This document shows positions 34,935-46,866 of a stretch of DNA of 64,000 nt, piece by piece. The stretch is taken from NCBI GenBank assembly GCA_963573385.1, contig CAUYLG010071707.1, positions 1-64,000 of the forward strand, written 5' to 3'. The translations under genes and the position numbers were made by a program. Under the pieces are notes generated by a model. That model ran no database searches and was not told the DNA's origin. It saw only the letters and a program-made list of their open reading frames with translations. This stretch comes from Cacajao melanocephalus. Lineage: Eukaryota; Chordata; Mammalia; Primates; Pitheciidae. Position 1 is the stretch's first letter. Each line of letters opens with the position of its first letter.

Positions 34935-35622
34935 TGAGAAGTCCAGCTCCTCATTAAAAGCCTCTGTGCAATTTTTCAGGCCTAACCATAAGCAATTATA
35001 AAGGTTTTTTATCTGGCATGCTTCATGGGAGAAAGCTCCCCTCACAGCCAGACTTGATGCATAGCCATTTCATTACAGCTTCAGTCAAGATCTCAGACCT
35101 TCTTCACCTGCCATGCTCATTTACATATTCACATGCCTAGCCAGATACCTTCATTCCTATGTCTTTATCTGAAGCCTTGGCTGAAGTCTTCTTGCAGAGT
35201 CTTCAGAGATCCTCATATGAGCGGAGGAGGGGGAAACCTTAAAGACACTTTTTCCCACTCTGACCCAGTACCCAGTTCTTTTCTACTTCTAACTCTCCTG
35301 TCTGTTCCTCACCTGCAGTTCATAAAAATGCTGGAGCCTTTTGTTAGGTGCTTCCTCAATGGTAACACAAATCCCATGTGTGTGCTCACCCACGTTACCC
35401 TCCACCAGTACACCACCCTTGGGGATAAATTAAATAGGGGAGTCAGCTCTTCTTCCAGTGTTGCTTATGCTATCCCAGGATGGGATTAAAGCCTTAATCT
35501 TTCATCTATGGCTTGCTGTTTTAATTAGCTGTGACAACACCTGGCAGCTTAGTGCTCTCTCAGCTCAGCTGAGCTCCTGCCAATTGTGCTTTCATTTACA
35601 GTCACAGTTGCAAATTCTTTCT
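34935..35622 (+). mobile_element. Unassigned insertion in the L1M, LTR-like
   Basis: L1M text stops near GTATGCTGTTGAGAAG and resumes near TTCTAACATCCCTTTTGATG. The 690 bases between are GC-richer and contain possible LTR landmarks (ATAAATTAAATAGGGG, ATTAAAGCC). Exact ends and target duplication are not resolved. Frames here (118 and 65 codons) show no domain. Confidence 0.5.
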
Positions 35623-37206
35623 AACATCCCTTTTGATGTATTCTTTGACCCATGATCTCTTCAAAAGTGTGTTATTTGATTTTCAAATATTTATGTAGTT
35701 ATCTTTGTATTATTGATTTCCAACTTAAATGCATTGTAACCTGAGAAAATACTCTCTACCAATTGAATTATTTTAAACTTACTGAAATTTCTTCAGGCTC
35801 AGAATATCATCTATCTTGGTAAATGTTCCAAGTGTGCTTGAGAAAAATGTCTATCTTGCTATTATTGGATGGAATATTCCATGTCAATTAGTTAAGTTGC
35901 TTGGATAATGCTGTTCAAGTCTGATGTGTCCTTACTGGTGTTATGTCTACTTGTTTCATCAATAATTGAGAGAGGTTACTGTAATCTCCAACTACATGTA
36001 CATATTCTTTTTAATCCTTGTAGTTCTGTAAGTTGTTGTGGGTAGCTCTTACTTTTACTTACATTACAACCCCTTATTTCATTATTTCATTATTTTTGCC
36101 TAAAATGTTTGGGAAAGAAATATAAACAACAAGAAGATAAGTCTTACAAATTTATCCAGGAGGTGACTGTTTTCAATGTTCTTTATTCTTTGGTGTGGAT
36201 CTCTATTTCTATTTGTTGTCATTTTACTTCTTTCTGAATAACATATTTTAACATTTATCTTAGTGAAAGTGCAGAAGATATGAATTATTTTGGATTTTCT
36301 ATATGTAAAAACACCTTAACTTGAGCTTTATTGTGGAAATATATTTTGAGTGGTATTCTAGGATAATCATCTTTTGAGTACTTTAAAGATGTTGCTCTAT
36401 TGTCTTCTTGCTTTTATGTTTTCTGGTGATAAATCTTCTTTAATCATTATCATAATGTATTGTCTCTCTGATTGAATTTATGATTTTTTTCTTTATTCCT
36501 GGGTTTGAAAAAAAATGTATTTTGATATGTCTTTATGTTGTTTTCATGTTTATTGTGTTTGGGATTTGTTGAGCTTTGGATCTTCAGAATTATTGTTTTT
36601 ATAAAATTTGGATAGTTTTTTGATCATTATTTTATCAATCATTTTTGTTCTCTTATACCCCCCAATTTCAGTGACCCATTATATACACATACGTTAGACT
36701 TCTTGAAGTGTGCCCCCATTTAACTTATGCTGTTTGTCACTTTTTAAATTCTCTTATTTACCCAGCATTTTCTATTGTTAATTTCTTTTTCTGTAACATC
36801 AACTTTACTGTCTTTTTTCCATGTCTAACATGCTGTTAATCCTATCCAGCATATTATTCATCCCAGACATTTTTTCTCTCCAGAAAATCAATATGGGTCT
36901 TCTTTTTTACTTATTAATTTTGGAACATATAGAATGCAGTTATGATAGTTCTGTTTATGTCCTTTTCGGCTAATTGTAAAGCCTATTTTAACTCTGTCTT
37001 GGTTTAAATTGATTGCTTTTTCTCATTATAGGCTGTTTCCTACCTATTTTGTAAACCCGGTTAGCGTCACCAAGATAATCAACATTGTGAGGTTTTACCT
37101 GGTTTTGAGTATCAGATATTTCTGAATTCTTTTGCAAATTCTTCAGCTTTGTTCTGAAATGCAATTGTGTTACTTGAAGTAGATGGATGTTTTTGGTCTT
37201 GCTTTT

Positions 37207-37505
37207 GTTTGTTTCTCTTTTGAGACAGAATCTCTCGCTTTGTGGCCCAGGCTGTCATGCAGTGGCATGATCTCGGCTCGCTACAACCTCTGCCTCCTGG
37301 GTTCAAGTGATTCTCCTATCTCAGTCTCCCAAGTAGCTGTGAATACAGGCACCCACCTCAAGGCCTGGCTAATTTTTTTTGTTTTTAGTAGAGATGAGGT
37401 TTCATCAAGTTGGCCAGGCTGGTCTGGACCTCCTTATCTTAGGTGATCCACCTGCCTTGGCCTCCCAAAATGCTGGGATTACAGTTGTGAGCCACTACAC
37501 CCCAC
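37207..37505 (-). mobile_element. Alu, full length, - strand
   Basis: Both arms are present and a degraded T-rich tail lies at the left. A perfect 13-base target-site duplication, TGGTCTTGCTTTT, lies at 37194-37206 and 37506-37518. Confidence 0.95.
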
Positions 37506-38009
37506 TGGTCTTGCTTTTATGATTTAGTAGGTTAGTTCAAAGCATTGCTTATTCTGTGGTTAATTCTTCCTGAGTACTCTACACAACAGCTTATTGATGT
37601 CTCCAGTCTGGCTGATGTGAACAGGCTCTATTCTCAGCCCTGTATGAGTGCCTGACACTATTCTCTAATCCCTGAGTTTTTTTCCCCTGGTCTTGAATTG
37701 TTTCCTTATACATATTTAATGATAAGTACTCTGCTAAACTGTGGAGATCTTCGTCGTCGTTTTTCTGTTCGGTTCTCTCTTTCAGTAGTCCTCTTGTGAA
37801 TTCTAGCCATTTTGATCTGTCCAGATTCTCAGCTCTATCTCCTCATCTCAGATTACCCACCATGCTCCACCTGGGGTTCCCCTTCCTGTGCTGGAGCCAG
37901 GACCCTCTTTCAACACAGTAAGCTGGGACAGTCATAGAAAATCCTAGTTTTTCCACATCTCTCAGAAATCACTATTCATTATTATCTGATGTCCAGCACC
38001 TTTAAAACC

Positions 38010-38125
38010 TATATAGTTTTTAAATAATAGAGTCTACATATATGTAGAGTCTATTACATATATAGTCTACATACATTATATATAGTCTACATATATAGAC
38101 TACATATATAGTCTATCTATAATAG
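38010..38125. repeat. AT-rich tract of alternating TAGTCTA and TAGACTA units
   Basis: The unit TAGTCTACATATA recurs in both orientations (for example around 38075-38120), making several overlapping near-palindromes. Confidence 0.85.
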
Positions 38126-38179
38126 ATTTTTGTCATTGAATGTATTGCAAAATCCACAATTATTTTTGCACCAACCTAA
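38126..38179. mobile_element. MADE1 fragment (mariner-derived MITE)
   Basis: TTTTGCACCAACCTAA at its right end, with a CCACAATTATT stretch before it, is the terminal repeat of MADE1, the 80-base derivative of Hsmar1. About 54 bases remain. The left terminal repeat is replaced by the AT-rich tract, so no complete hairpin can form. Confidence 0.85.
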
Positions 38180-38184
38180 TAATA

Positions 38185-38185
38185 G

Positions 38186-38247
<62 letters not shown>

Positions 38248-38290
38248 TATAGAGATGTGTGTGTGTGTGTGTATACACACATAGTCTACT
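38185..38290. repeat. Compound CT / TA / CA / TG microsatellite
   Basis: A run of CT (about 38188-38213) passes into TA (to about 38239), then ACAC, then TG (38256-38271) and a closing TATACACAC. It is likely to be length-polymorphic. Confidence 0.97.
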
Positions 38291-40485
38291 TTTAGTTGTT
38301 TCAGGCAGAGGACAAAGTCTGTTTTTGTTACTATATCTTAGAAGAAGGCAGAATCCTCATTCAAATGGTTTTAAACATCTAAAAATTTACAAGGATATAG
38401 TGTAAAAACAGTTGTTCAGTCATTTCAAAATCTCACTATGAAATAAGTGTGATTTACTCATGGTATAAAATTTACCCAATAAAGTTTACATATTCTGATA
38501 TGTGTATGTGTATATATATATACATACACATATATATAAGCTCATATATTTACAAAAATATAAAAGAATACATATAATTTGATCTTTGTGTCTCTTTTGT
38601 CATTTATGACTATATACAAAGATTTAGATGCAGGAAAGAAAAAATGATAGTTAATATTAGGCAAGAGTATTAGTATAAGTGAGGAGACAGATTTTTAAAA
38701 AGAAAATTTAATAGAAACATAGGATGATTTAGAATGTGTATTGATAGTCATGATTCAGAATATATGTAATTAAAACTGTTGTGCAATTGGGAAAACCTTT
38801 TGACACTGAAAAAATATTGCTCAAGCTGTGCTTCTTAGGTTGGCAGGCAACTATGAGACTATTAAAAGAGAGAACTCAATGATATCCAGGTGTTGTAAAG
38901 CTTGATTATGTATTAGAATAAATGTGATTCTTTATTATAAGATATATATTTCAGGAGTGTTTGATGGAACATTGGAAATTCAATTATTTACTATTTAGGC
39001 TGACTTTACTGGTTAATCCCTGGGAAAATAATTTTAAAATAATGATTATAAGTAAAATTACTAAGAATTTATTACAAGTATGTAGGTTAATGGGATTAAA
39101 TGTTAATAATATTCAGGCCTTTGGATAGATGTTGCCAATTAATAGATAGCAGATCACACTCTTCACTGAGGCCACATACTGGTATACATTTTCTTGAACA
39201 CCTGAAGTTTTTCTTTGGCTTAAGAATATTTCTCTTCAGTATGGCAAATGGAGGTGATGTGCATTTCTTCTTGTCCAAAGTATTTAATTTTCAGTGTGAG
39301 ATTCTCCAGGTCTCTCATCTTTTGGCACAAAATTGTGATGGAATCTTTGCATTAAAATACATCAAATCTTTAAGAATCTTGAGTCACTGATTACTTAAAT
39401 GACAATGAATTGTCTTAAAGGCTTGTCTTAAACCATGGTGGATTTTGCAAGAAAGCAAGAAATTTTTATCTTATTATGTTGTTTATTTGGTTATGTCACT
39501 GAATTATTTGATTTTACAGTAGCACCTAGCTGGTTCTAACTAATAAAACCCTATGTTCTAGATCTCTAATATGATTTTGGACAAAATTATATGGCTATCA
39601 TGGAAATGTTTTAAATATAGTTATAACCAGAATAAATTAAAAATTAGAATTTTTAATTAAATAACTCGATAGTATATAAAATTAAAAATGCTTCTGTTTG
39701 TTTCTATTTCTAAATAATGGAGAAAATAATCAAGAACTATATGATATAACTAGAGTCTTTTGCCAATACAGTTTTTGCTATTTAATATGTGTAACACCAT
39801 AATATTATTTGCATTTTTAGTGAATGTATCGATGCTGCCATATATTTGTCAAAGTGTTCTGGCAAGTATTGAGAACACAATTAATAGTTGCTAACTGGAA
39901 AAGTGAAAATGTTCTCACTACAGAGACAGATTTTTAACTCCCTAGAAAAGTAATATTAATATTAGTCATTTTAATGAATTTGGCTTGGATTTTGTTCTAT
40001 ATAACAGAGAAACTTACCTGAAGTGGTTAAAGTAGAAATTACTTATTTATTACACATAATAAGAAGTTTCCAATTAATCAAATAATGATGCATGGATTGG
40101 TATCTCTGTGATTCTATTGCCCCCTTTTTTTAATGTGCAGAATTTTGCCACTACCGTGAAAAGTAGGATGTCATTCAAGACAGGGAATGAAGATAGGTGT
40201 GTAGGAGGTGCCATCAACTGCTTCTGATCCCTTCTATCAGAGATTGTGTACATTCTCTTGCCCTTGCACTCTTTCAACTTCCCTCTATTTTATTGCCCAG
40301 GTCAGTATCAAATGGCTACTCCATGCTATAGAAATGATGGAAACAAGAATATTTACATCACCTGGGTGATGTAAAGTTTTAGAGTCAGGTAAGGGAAAAG
40401 TTACTTGGGAAATGTTTTCTGGTCAGCCAAACTAAAGTGTCTGTTGTAGCTATTTAATATTCCTATTTGTCAGTCCCCTGCTGGG
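38291..40485. other. Unassigned AT-rich DNA
   Basis: No gene. A TG/TA repeat lies at about 38500-38540. A 96-codon frame at 39100-39390 has no features that suggest a protein. Confidence 0.4.
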
Positions 40486-40489
40486 CACT

Positions 40490-40660
40490 ATTTGATCTGT
40501 TGGCAACAATGTGAGGTAAGAAGTATTACCCAGATTTCCCAAACGTGTGTTGAGATTTAAATAATTTCTATTACTTGCTCAAAGTTGCATAAACTAATGG
40601 TAAGTCTAACCTAAGTATATGATTGAAGAGGCACTATAACTTCTAATGCTAAAATGCTAA
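40490..40660 (-). repeat. MIR SINE, - strand
   Basis: GTGAGGTAAGAAGTATTACC, then an ACTTGCTCAAAGTTGCATAA stretch, matches the reverse complement of the MIR core. Confidence 0.6.
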
Positions 40661-42560
40661 TTTAAATTTTAGCTCTATTTTGAACCTTAGTCATATTGGA
40701 TAAACAAGTTTTTATTTGAAAGCATCTTTACATGCACATATCATGATAAAATTCCATGCAGTATTGAATTTTATTTTTCTCCATGCACTATGACAATTCA
40801 AGAGGGCTTATGATCAAAACAAAATAAATATGAAAGTCACAGCATCACTAACACAAAAAATATCAGATTGTCTTCATATTGTGTTCATGAGAACTTCATT
40901 TTTTAACCTTGAATTATGGTAATAATTCATACTGTCTTCAAGGTTTTTCACTCCCTGTCATGACTAGTTATACTCACATTTCAGTCACAGCTATTTTTTC
41001 TGTTACTGCAAGTCTTTATGGTACTATTTGTTCTGTTAGGTTTTCAGCAAACTTAATTTGCATATGCACTCAAAGTTGTCCTTCTGATACTACTGAGTAT
41101 TTTTTCATTATTTATACAATAGCTGCTGTGTGCGCTCATGTCATTTAGGGTTTCCCTGCTATTCAACTCAGTAGAGATGCATTTTAATGATCTTTGGATT
41201 CTATAGTATACGAACAAAAGCCATTTCCTGATAACTCTCTAAACTCAAGGAGAAAGTCAACTGATGTGGCAAATATATTCCTTAGATAATGGTTAAAATA
41301 TGAGAAATGAGAATCTATACAACATCAACTATTGAGAGTAAGAAATATGGTTTAGTCAATTAGACTTCTCCTGCTGGTTATGCTTTTTCTGTAGACAGAA
41401 CAATACATATAATGAGACATTAGTGTCTTTTGTTCTAGACTGGCTGATAGTATTTATAAGTCAAAGAGAGAATGACTTGGAACTCACTTTCTTAACACTA
41501 ATATCTCACATTTCCAAGTGACCCAGACATCAAGGAATGTATTTACAGTAGCTTTTGAAATCAGCTAATGGCAGTATACATATAACATTATCATGCACAT
41601 GAAAGTTTCCATCAGCTATACCACTCATGAGGTCTTGGCTCTGTAAGGAACCCACAGGGAGAACTTGTCAGGTTTTTTCATTGTTGTGTTTGGTGTTACC
41701 ACCAGTACAAGTTAGAGCACCAAGGCATGAGAGATGGAGTAAATAACTATAAAGAAATGACCTTCAGTTATCTGAGAGCCTTCAAGAGAGAGTCACTTTT
41801 GCATAAATGTGTCTGATGTCCCTGTTATATTGTTGAAGACAGTTAAACTGTTGCCTGAGTCCTCCTTTCTCTGATGCTAAGAGCATATTGGAAGACCATG
41901 TATCAGGAGACCTCTGCCTATTTCTATACCCTAGACAGCTGGGAGAGCAACTGCATTGTCTTCTAGCAAATATGGTACCCTTCAATAACTCTATCGAAGA
42001 ATCTGGGCTGTCTTGGAAGGTTAATAAAGGTACAATATAGCCATTAAAATTTCTCCATTAACCAGACAGAGAAAAGTCAGTCAGAACAAAGTGACGATAG
42101 TTCTAAAGTACTAGAGCTAATTGACAAAACAGAACAAAATAGAGCAAGGATAAAATTGGAAAAAATGTAGAATAATAATAAGAATGTTTAACAGATGTAA
42201 GTGTAGCTCAGATAAAACTTTCTAAGAATCAAAAGCGTGATGCTGCAAGAAACAATAAGGTGGATGAACTGAAGAAGCTAAGCATACATCAGAGCTGTCT
42301 TTATAGACTGGACAATCACGTATAGAAAATATGTCAAAACAATGAAGCAAAATTACAGACATGTGAAAGTCAGAAACAATAGGTTATAAAAAAAGGAAGA
42401 TAGCTACAGATGACTTAACACTCAAGAAGTAGAAACTACAAATGAAGAAAATCCACCAAATGGAGGAGATTCAAAGAGTAACAGAATAATAAGTTACAGA
42501 ATAATTTATTCTTGAGATGAGAAAAGACCCAAGTCTATGTACTTAAAGGTTAATAAGGGG
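40661..42560. other. Unassigned DNA
   Basis: No gene or young repeat recognised. The stretch near 42060-42520 is A-rich and could be very old L1. Confidence 0.4.
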
Positions 42561-42564
42561 AAAC

Positions 42565-42580
42565 TAGATAGATAGATAGG

Positions 42581-42616
<36 letters not shown>
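42565..42616. repeat. TAGA tetranucleotide repeat, 13 units
   Basis: Three TAGA, one TAGG, then nine TAGA. An uninterrupted tract of this length is usually length-variable between individuals. Confidence 0.98.
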
Positions 42617-42774
42617 AAATATACAAGAGAAAAAAGAGAGTTTACTTGATAAAAATATCATTTATTTGGAACTGTTAAATAAGTAATTATCTCACAGAAG
42701 TGAAAATAAGTTTAGCAGACAAAAATGGAATGATAATTAGGATTTGAACAATATTAATAAATTTAAATTATAAA

Positions 42775-42875
42775 TATGTGTGTGTATATATATGTATATA
42801 TATATATATACACACACATATATATACTGTGTATGTGTGTGTATACAGAGAGAGAGAGAAAGAAAAGGAGAGAAC
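42775..42875. repeat. TG/TA/GA compound microsatellite
   Basis: TGTG, TATA, ACAC, TATA, TGTG and GAGA blocks follow each other in a partly mirror-symmetric order. Confidence 0.95.
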
Positions 42876-44585
42876 CAAGAACATAAAATGTTACAATTAG
42901 AGCTATTAAAAGCCACATTCTCCTGCTGTTATCACTAAAATTAGAAATACATGATAAAACTTGACTTCTTAAAATATCAACTGTTGCAAAATTAAGAAGC
43001 ACACAAGCTAACGTTGGAATAAATTTTAATAGAAACTCAAAAGGAAATTATAAAATAACTAGGAAAAACCTGGATTTTTGATGGTAGGAGACACTTGATA
43101 ATTAGCCAAGTGACCCCTTTACCAGCCAGGTATTTCACTTAGACGCAGTGTTCACAAAATTTACTATTTACAATCAATACAAATTTCTACATGCCATGAG
43201 CCTTGGCAATTTCTAACAAAGAATTGAAGCCAAGACTGGTAAATTTTCAACTGTTGAGGTCCTAGTGGATGTTTGCATCTGCGTGTGCTGCTGCAGAGAC
43301 AGCCTACCTATAATCTATGGCACTCCTGATTCCATGGCCATCCTCTTCTTTGCTTTCTAACTGTGATCTATTGAGGTCTTTGCTGGGAGACAAATCATGT
43401 TAGTAATGGATCAACATTCATTTCCCATGGCGTTTGCATTTGGTTAATATGTAATAATACATAACTGTGTTACTTTCAAGTCAATATATTTGTATCTTAA
43501 TAAGGAAGCTTATTTGAACAAATTAGTATAAAATACAAGAATTTCAGACAATATGAGGCAAAGAAAATATATATTTCCTATAAACAGACTTTTGGAAAAC
43601 CTCAAATTGCTATTAGTGACAGAGGCTGAATCTACCTATTTGCAGTGTCTATTCCCCAAAACTTTTTTCCCTGGAGCATGAGAAGAGCTAAAATGATAAA
43701 ATGTTGAAGAAGCTGAAACTATCTGAAGCAATCATCTGATGAATGCTGTTATAAATATGCCATAGTGCTGTGATATAAATTATGGGATATAACTTAAAAA
43801 TTGAGAAAAATATTTAATAATTTAAATTAACATAGGGTTTTGCTTCTGAATTTTAGTAAGTGGCTTAGAGTCCCAAAAGCTTTCTTGATAATAGTCCCAT
43901 ATGGTTTAGTTAGTCTATATTGTTTCAGAGGCAGAGAATGGAAATAGTGAAGGACAAAAGAGAAAATGAGTCACTAAGAAAGCTGACACCTCATTAGATT
44001 TAAAAAATGCAGTCTGCTTTTCCATGAATATCATTAAAGCCCTGAGAAGACTAAAAGGCCCTATCAAATTCCAGTTAGTGGAAGGAAGTAAAATAACCCA
44101 AATAGTTCAAAAATGCATACCATACCAAAGCTGAATCAAAACTAATTTAACGACCTAGTAAGCCACCTGATATTTTTTCAAAGAAATTGTTCCTTCCTAT
44201 ATTTATGTGTTTTGATCTTAATGTCATGAAAACATTCCAAGTAAAATTGTTTCAACACATAAAACTGATCAATGTAAGAATAGCACTTTTATCAGACATT
44301 AATCCACTAAGCCTCTATTACATACGTATCATGTGCAGAGCAGTATAAGAGGTAAACTGGGAAATACACATGCATAAAGAACTACACAAAGAAGAGAAAC
44401 TGTACCTATTTACAAGGTACTTCATCTTGATTGAGGAAATAAATGGTATGTTCATGAGATAAACAGAATATATCATGAGATAAACAGAATATAGACTAAT
44501 GTAAGAAAGTGAAAAATGCTGTACATAATATAATTTGAAAATGGAAAAGAAGCAAAGAAAGCAATTAAGATAGAAAATTAAGAAA
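42876..44585. other. Unassigned DNA, with a 21-base tandem duplication
   Basis: No gene. TCATGAGATAAACAGAATAT is repeated head to tail at 44452 and 44473. Confidence 0.45.
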
Positions 44586-44589
44586 ACAG

Positions 44590-44765
44590 GATTCAGTTTA
44601 ATTATCTTCTACTTATTTGATCGGTGACCTTGGTCAAGCCAAGTATCTTTCAGTCCCTATTATTCACAAGTTAAAAGCAAATAATAAAATCTACCTCAAA
44701 GGTTTGATGTAGGGATTGAATGAGGCAATGAATATGAATGTGCTTTAACATTGTACATTACTAAA
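44590..44765 (+). repeat. MIR SINE
   Basis: GTGACCTTGGTCAAGCCAAG followed by an AATAAAATCTACCTCAAAGG stretch and GGATTGAATGAGGCAATG is the MIR core and its 3' flank. It is one of the better MIR matches in the window. Confidence 0.78.
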
Positions 44766-45549
44766 AATGTTTTGTCAAAGGGAGTCATTTTAGTTTGGGT
44801 GGATTTTGCTGTTCTCACAAAAGTAATTCCAGAAGCTATGAGGAGGGCCTTTGGTATTATCTCTTTCTACAGCTTTATTTTATAGATAATTAAACTGTGG
44901 TTTATGAAAGTTGAAATAAATATTAAGGGTCATTAAAAAAATAAGTGTATAGAACACAGTAATAAGTCAACACACATAGCTTTTATTATTCCTCAAATTT
45001 ACTTGGCAGGTGTTGCAGAATCCAACACTTCATTCATTTTTTTCTGATTGAGAGATAAAGAGCTGGATAATTCTTTGTAGTCTTCCCTCTCATGAAGCTC
45101 AAATTCTAGAGGGAAAACAACTGTAAATACTGCCAAAAAATGGTACAATATTAAGTATAAGTTAAGGGTTGTGGTGGTAGGCATATTAGATGAAAGGTCA
45201 CTTAATTCAGAAATATACTCTACCATATATCCAAATATATTCTAAGTGTCTATGCTCATTTCTATCCTTTTCAGTTAGGTAAAATCCTTCTTTCTACATT
45301 TAAGCTAGAAATTCCCCATGCCACTAAAATCATAGCCATCTATTTTGTCTTTCATTGCTTACTCACAGGCAGAAATCACTTAAAGCAAATTGCATTAGGA
45401 ACAAATAAGGTTTCTAATTTTATTCTAATTTGCTGATCATATTTACTTAAAAGATCACATTTGTCTACTATCATTAATAACATCAGACTCCAATAGTCAT
45501 AGATTAGATTGCTTATAATTACGTTACTTGGAAATCTTTCAAAGCCGCT
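44766..45549. other. Unassigned DNA
   Basis: No recognisable gene or element. Confidence 0.4.
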
Positions 45550-45562
45550 ACGAAGAGATTTT

Positions 45563-45769
45563 ACTTTTCCTTCCTTCCTTCCTTCTCTCCTTCCTTCTCT
45601 CTTGCTTTCCTTCCTTCTCTCTCCTTCCTTCCTTCCTTCCCTCCCCCCTTCCTCCTTCCTTCCTTTTTTCTTTTTTCCTTCTTTCTTTTTTTCTTTCTTT
45701 CTTTCTCTTTCTTTCTTTTTCTTTCTTTCTCTTTCTTTCTTTTTCTTTCTTTCTCTTTCTTTCTTTTTT

Positions 45770-45826
<57 letters not shown>

Positions 45827-45890
45827 TTTCTTTCTTTTTCTTTTCTCTCTCTCTTTCTTTCTTTTCCCTCTTTGTCTCTTTCTTCTTTCG
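45563..45890. repeat. Polypyrimidine tract of TTCC and TTTC units, about 325 bases
   Basis: The tract is almost purely C/T on the + strand (about TTCC, then TTTC with TTTTC variants). It lies between the left target-site duplication and the body of the - strand Alu, so it is that Alu's A-tail (AAAG/AAGG on the Alu strand) expanded by slippage. Lys/Glu/Arg-rich or Ser/Phe/Leu-rich frames of 120-190 codons here are artefacts. Confidence 0.97.
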
Positions 45891-46167
45891 TGGAGTTTTG
45901 CTCTTGGTGCCCAGGCTGGAGTGCAATGGCACTCTCTCGACTCACTGAAACCTTCGCCTCCCAGGTTCAAGCAATTCTCCTGTCTCCCTCCCCAGTAGCT
46001 GGGACTACAGGCATGTGCCGCCATGCCCAGTTAATTTTGTGTTTTTAGTAGAGACAGGGGTTTCTTCACGTTGGTCAGGCTAGTCTCCAACTCCTGACAC
46101 GAGGTGATCCACCCACCTTATCCTCCCAAAGTGCTGGCATTACAGGCATAAGCCACTGGGCCCAGCC
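45889..46167 (-). mobile_element. Alu, full length, - strand
   Basis: Both arms are present. The target-site duplication is ACGAAGAGATTTT (45550-45562) and ATGAAGAGGTTTT (46168-46180), with two changes. Confidence 0.93.
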
Positions 46168-46180
46168 ATGAAGAGGTTTT

Positions 46181-46740
46181 CATATCTAGTAATTATATGT
46201 TCTACTTTAGCCAAGGGTTATAAGTTCTATTGATTACACCCAAAATGCCAGGAATTTTCTAAAGATTATACATGGGTTGCTATTTTTTTTTTCTTTAGGG
46301 TAAAATATTTTAGTATGTAAACAAGTTCTTACATATTTAATACATGAATATTGTGGCCTTATGTTTGTATTAAAATCAATGAAAAACTGTTTACTTAGTA
46401 GAAAACTGTAATTATCAAACAAATCTCTTACTAGTTTATACACAATTGTCAACCTTGCTTTATTAATTGGATTAACCATGAAAAGAATGAAGTTCCTAGA
46501 TGTTTAGGATTTAGAAATTTAGGTAACTTAAAGGAAATGACAGGAGCTAAAGGAAAATTACCAGCGTAACTCAAAGAAATGTAGTGTTTTCTGTCGCAAA
46601 TCAATGCACTTTTTTATTCACCTGTTATGGCTATTTTTAAATAAATAACCTTTTTTTGTATATAATTATGGAAAACAGTAGAAGGAAGTGCTGCTCTTAA
46701 GGAGTAATTTCTGCATTATGTTTTCCTGAATGAAATGCTT
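46181..46740. other. Unassigned DNA
   Basis: No recognisable gene or element. Confidence 0.4.
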
Positions 46741-46741
46741 T

Positions 46742-46866
46742 AGCTGGTTCTGGTGGCTCACACCTGTTATCCCACAACTTTGGGAGACCAAAGCAGGATT
46801 GCTTGAAGCCAGGAGTTCAAGACTAGTCTGAGTAACACAATAAGACCCTGTCTCAAAAAATATATA
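46742..46866 (+). mobile_element. Free left Alu monomer (FLAM-type)
   Basis: Single Alu-like arm of about 120 bases with an A-rich tail, diverged. No right arm follows. Confidence 0.75.

Noticed and set aside
35133..35489. 118-codon frame as a gene
   Set aside because: It lies in an insertion with LTR-like landmarks inside an L1M, and has no recognisable domain or plausible start context.
38010..38290. Possible microRNA hairpin from MADE1
   Set aside because: Only one terminal repeat remains, so the miR-548-type stem cannot form.
45376..46048. Several long frames (123-189 codons) on both strands
   Set aside because: They are translations of the TTCC/TTTC tract and of Alu sequence; amino-acid composition is purely repetitive.
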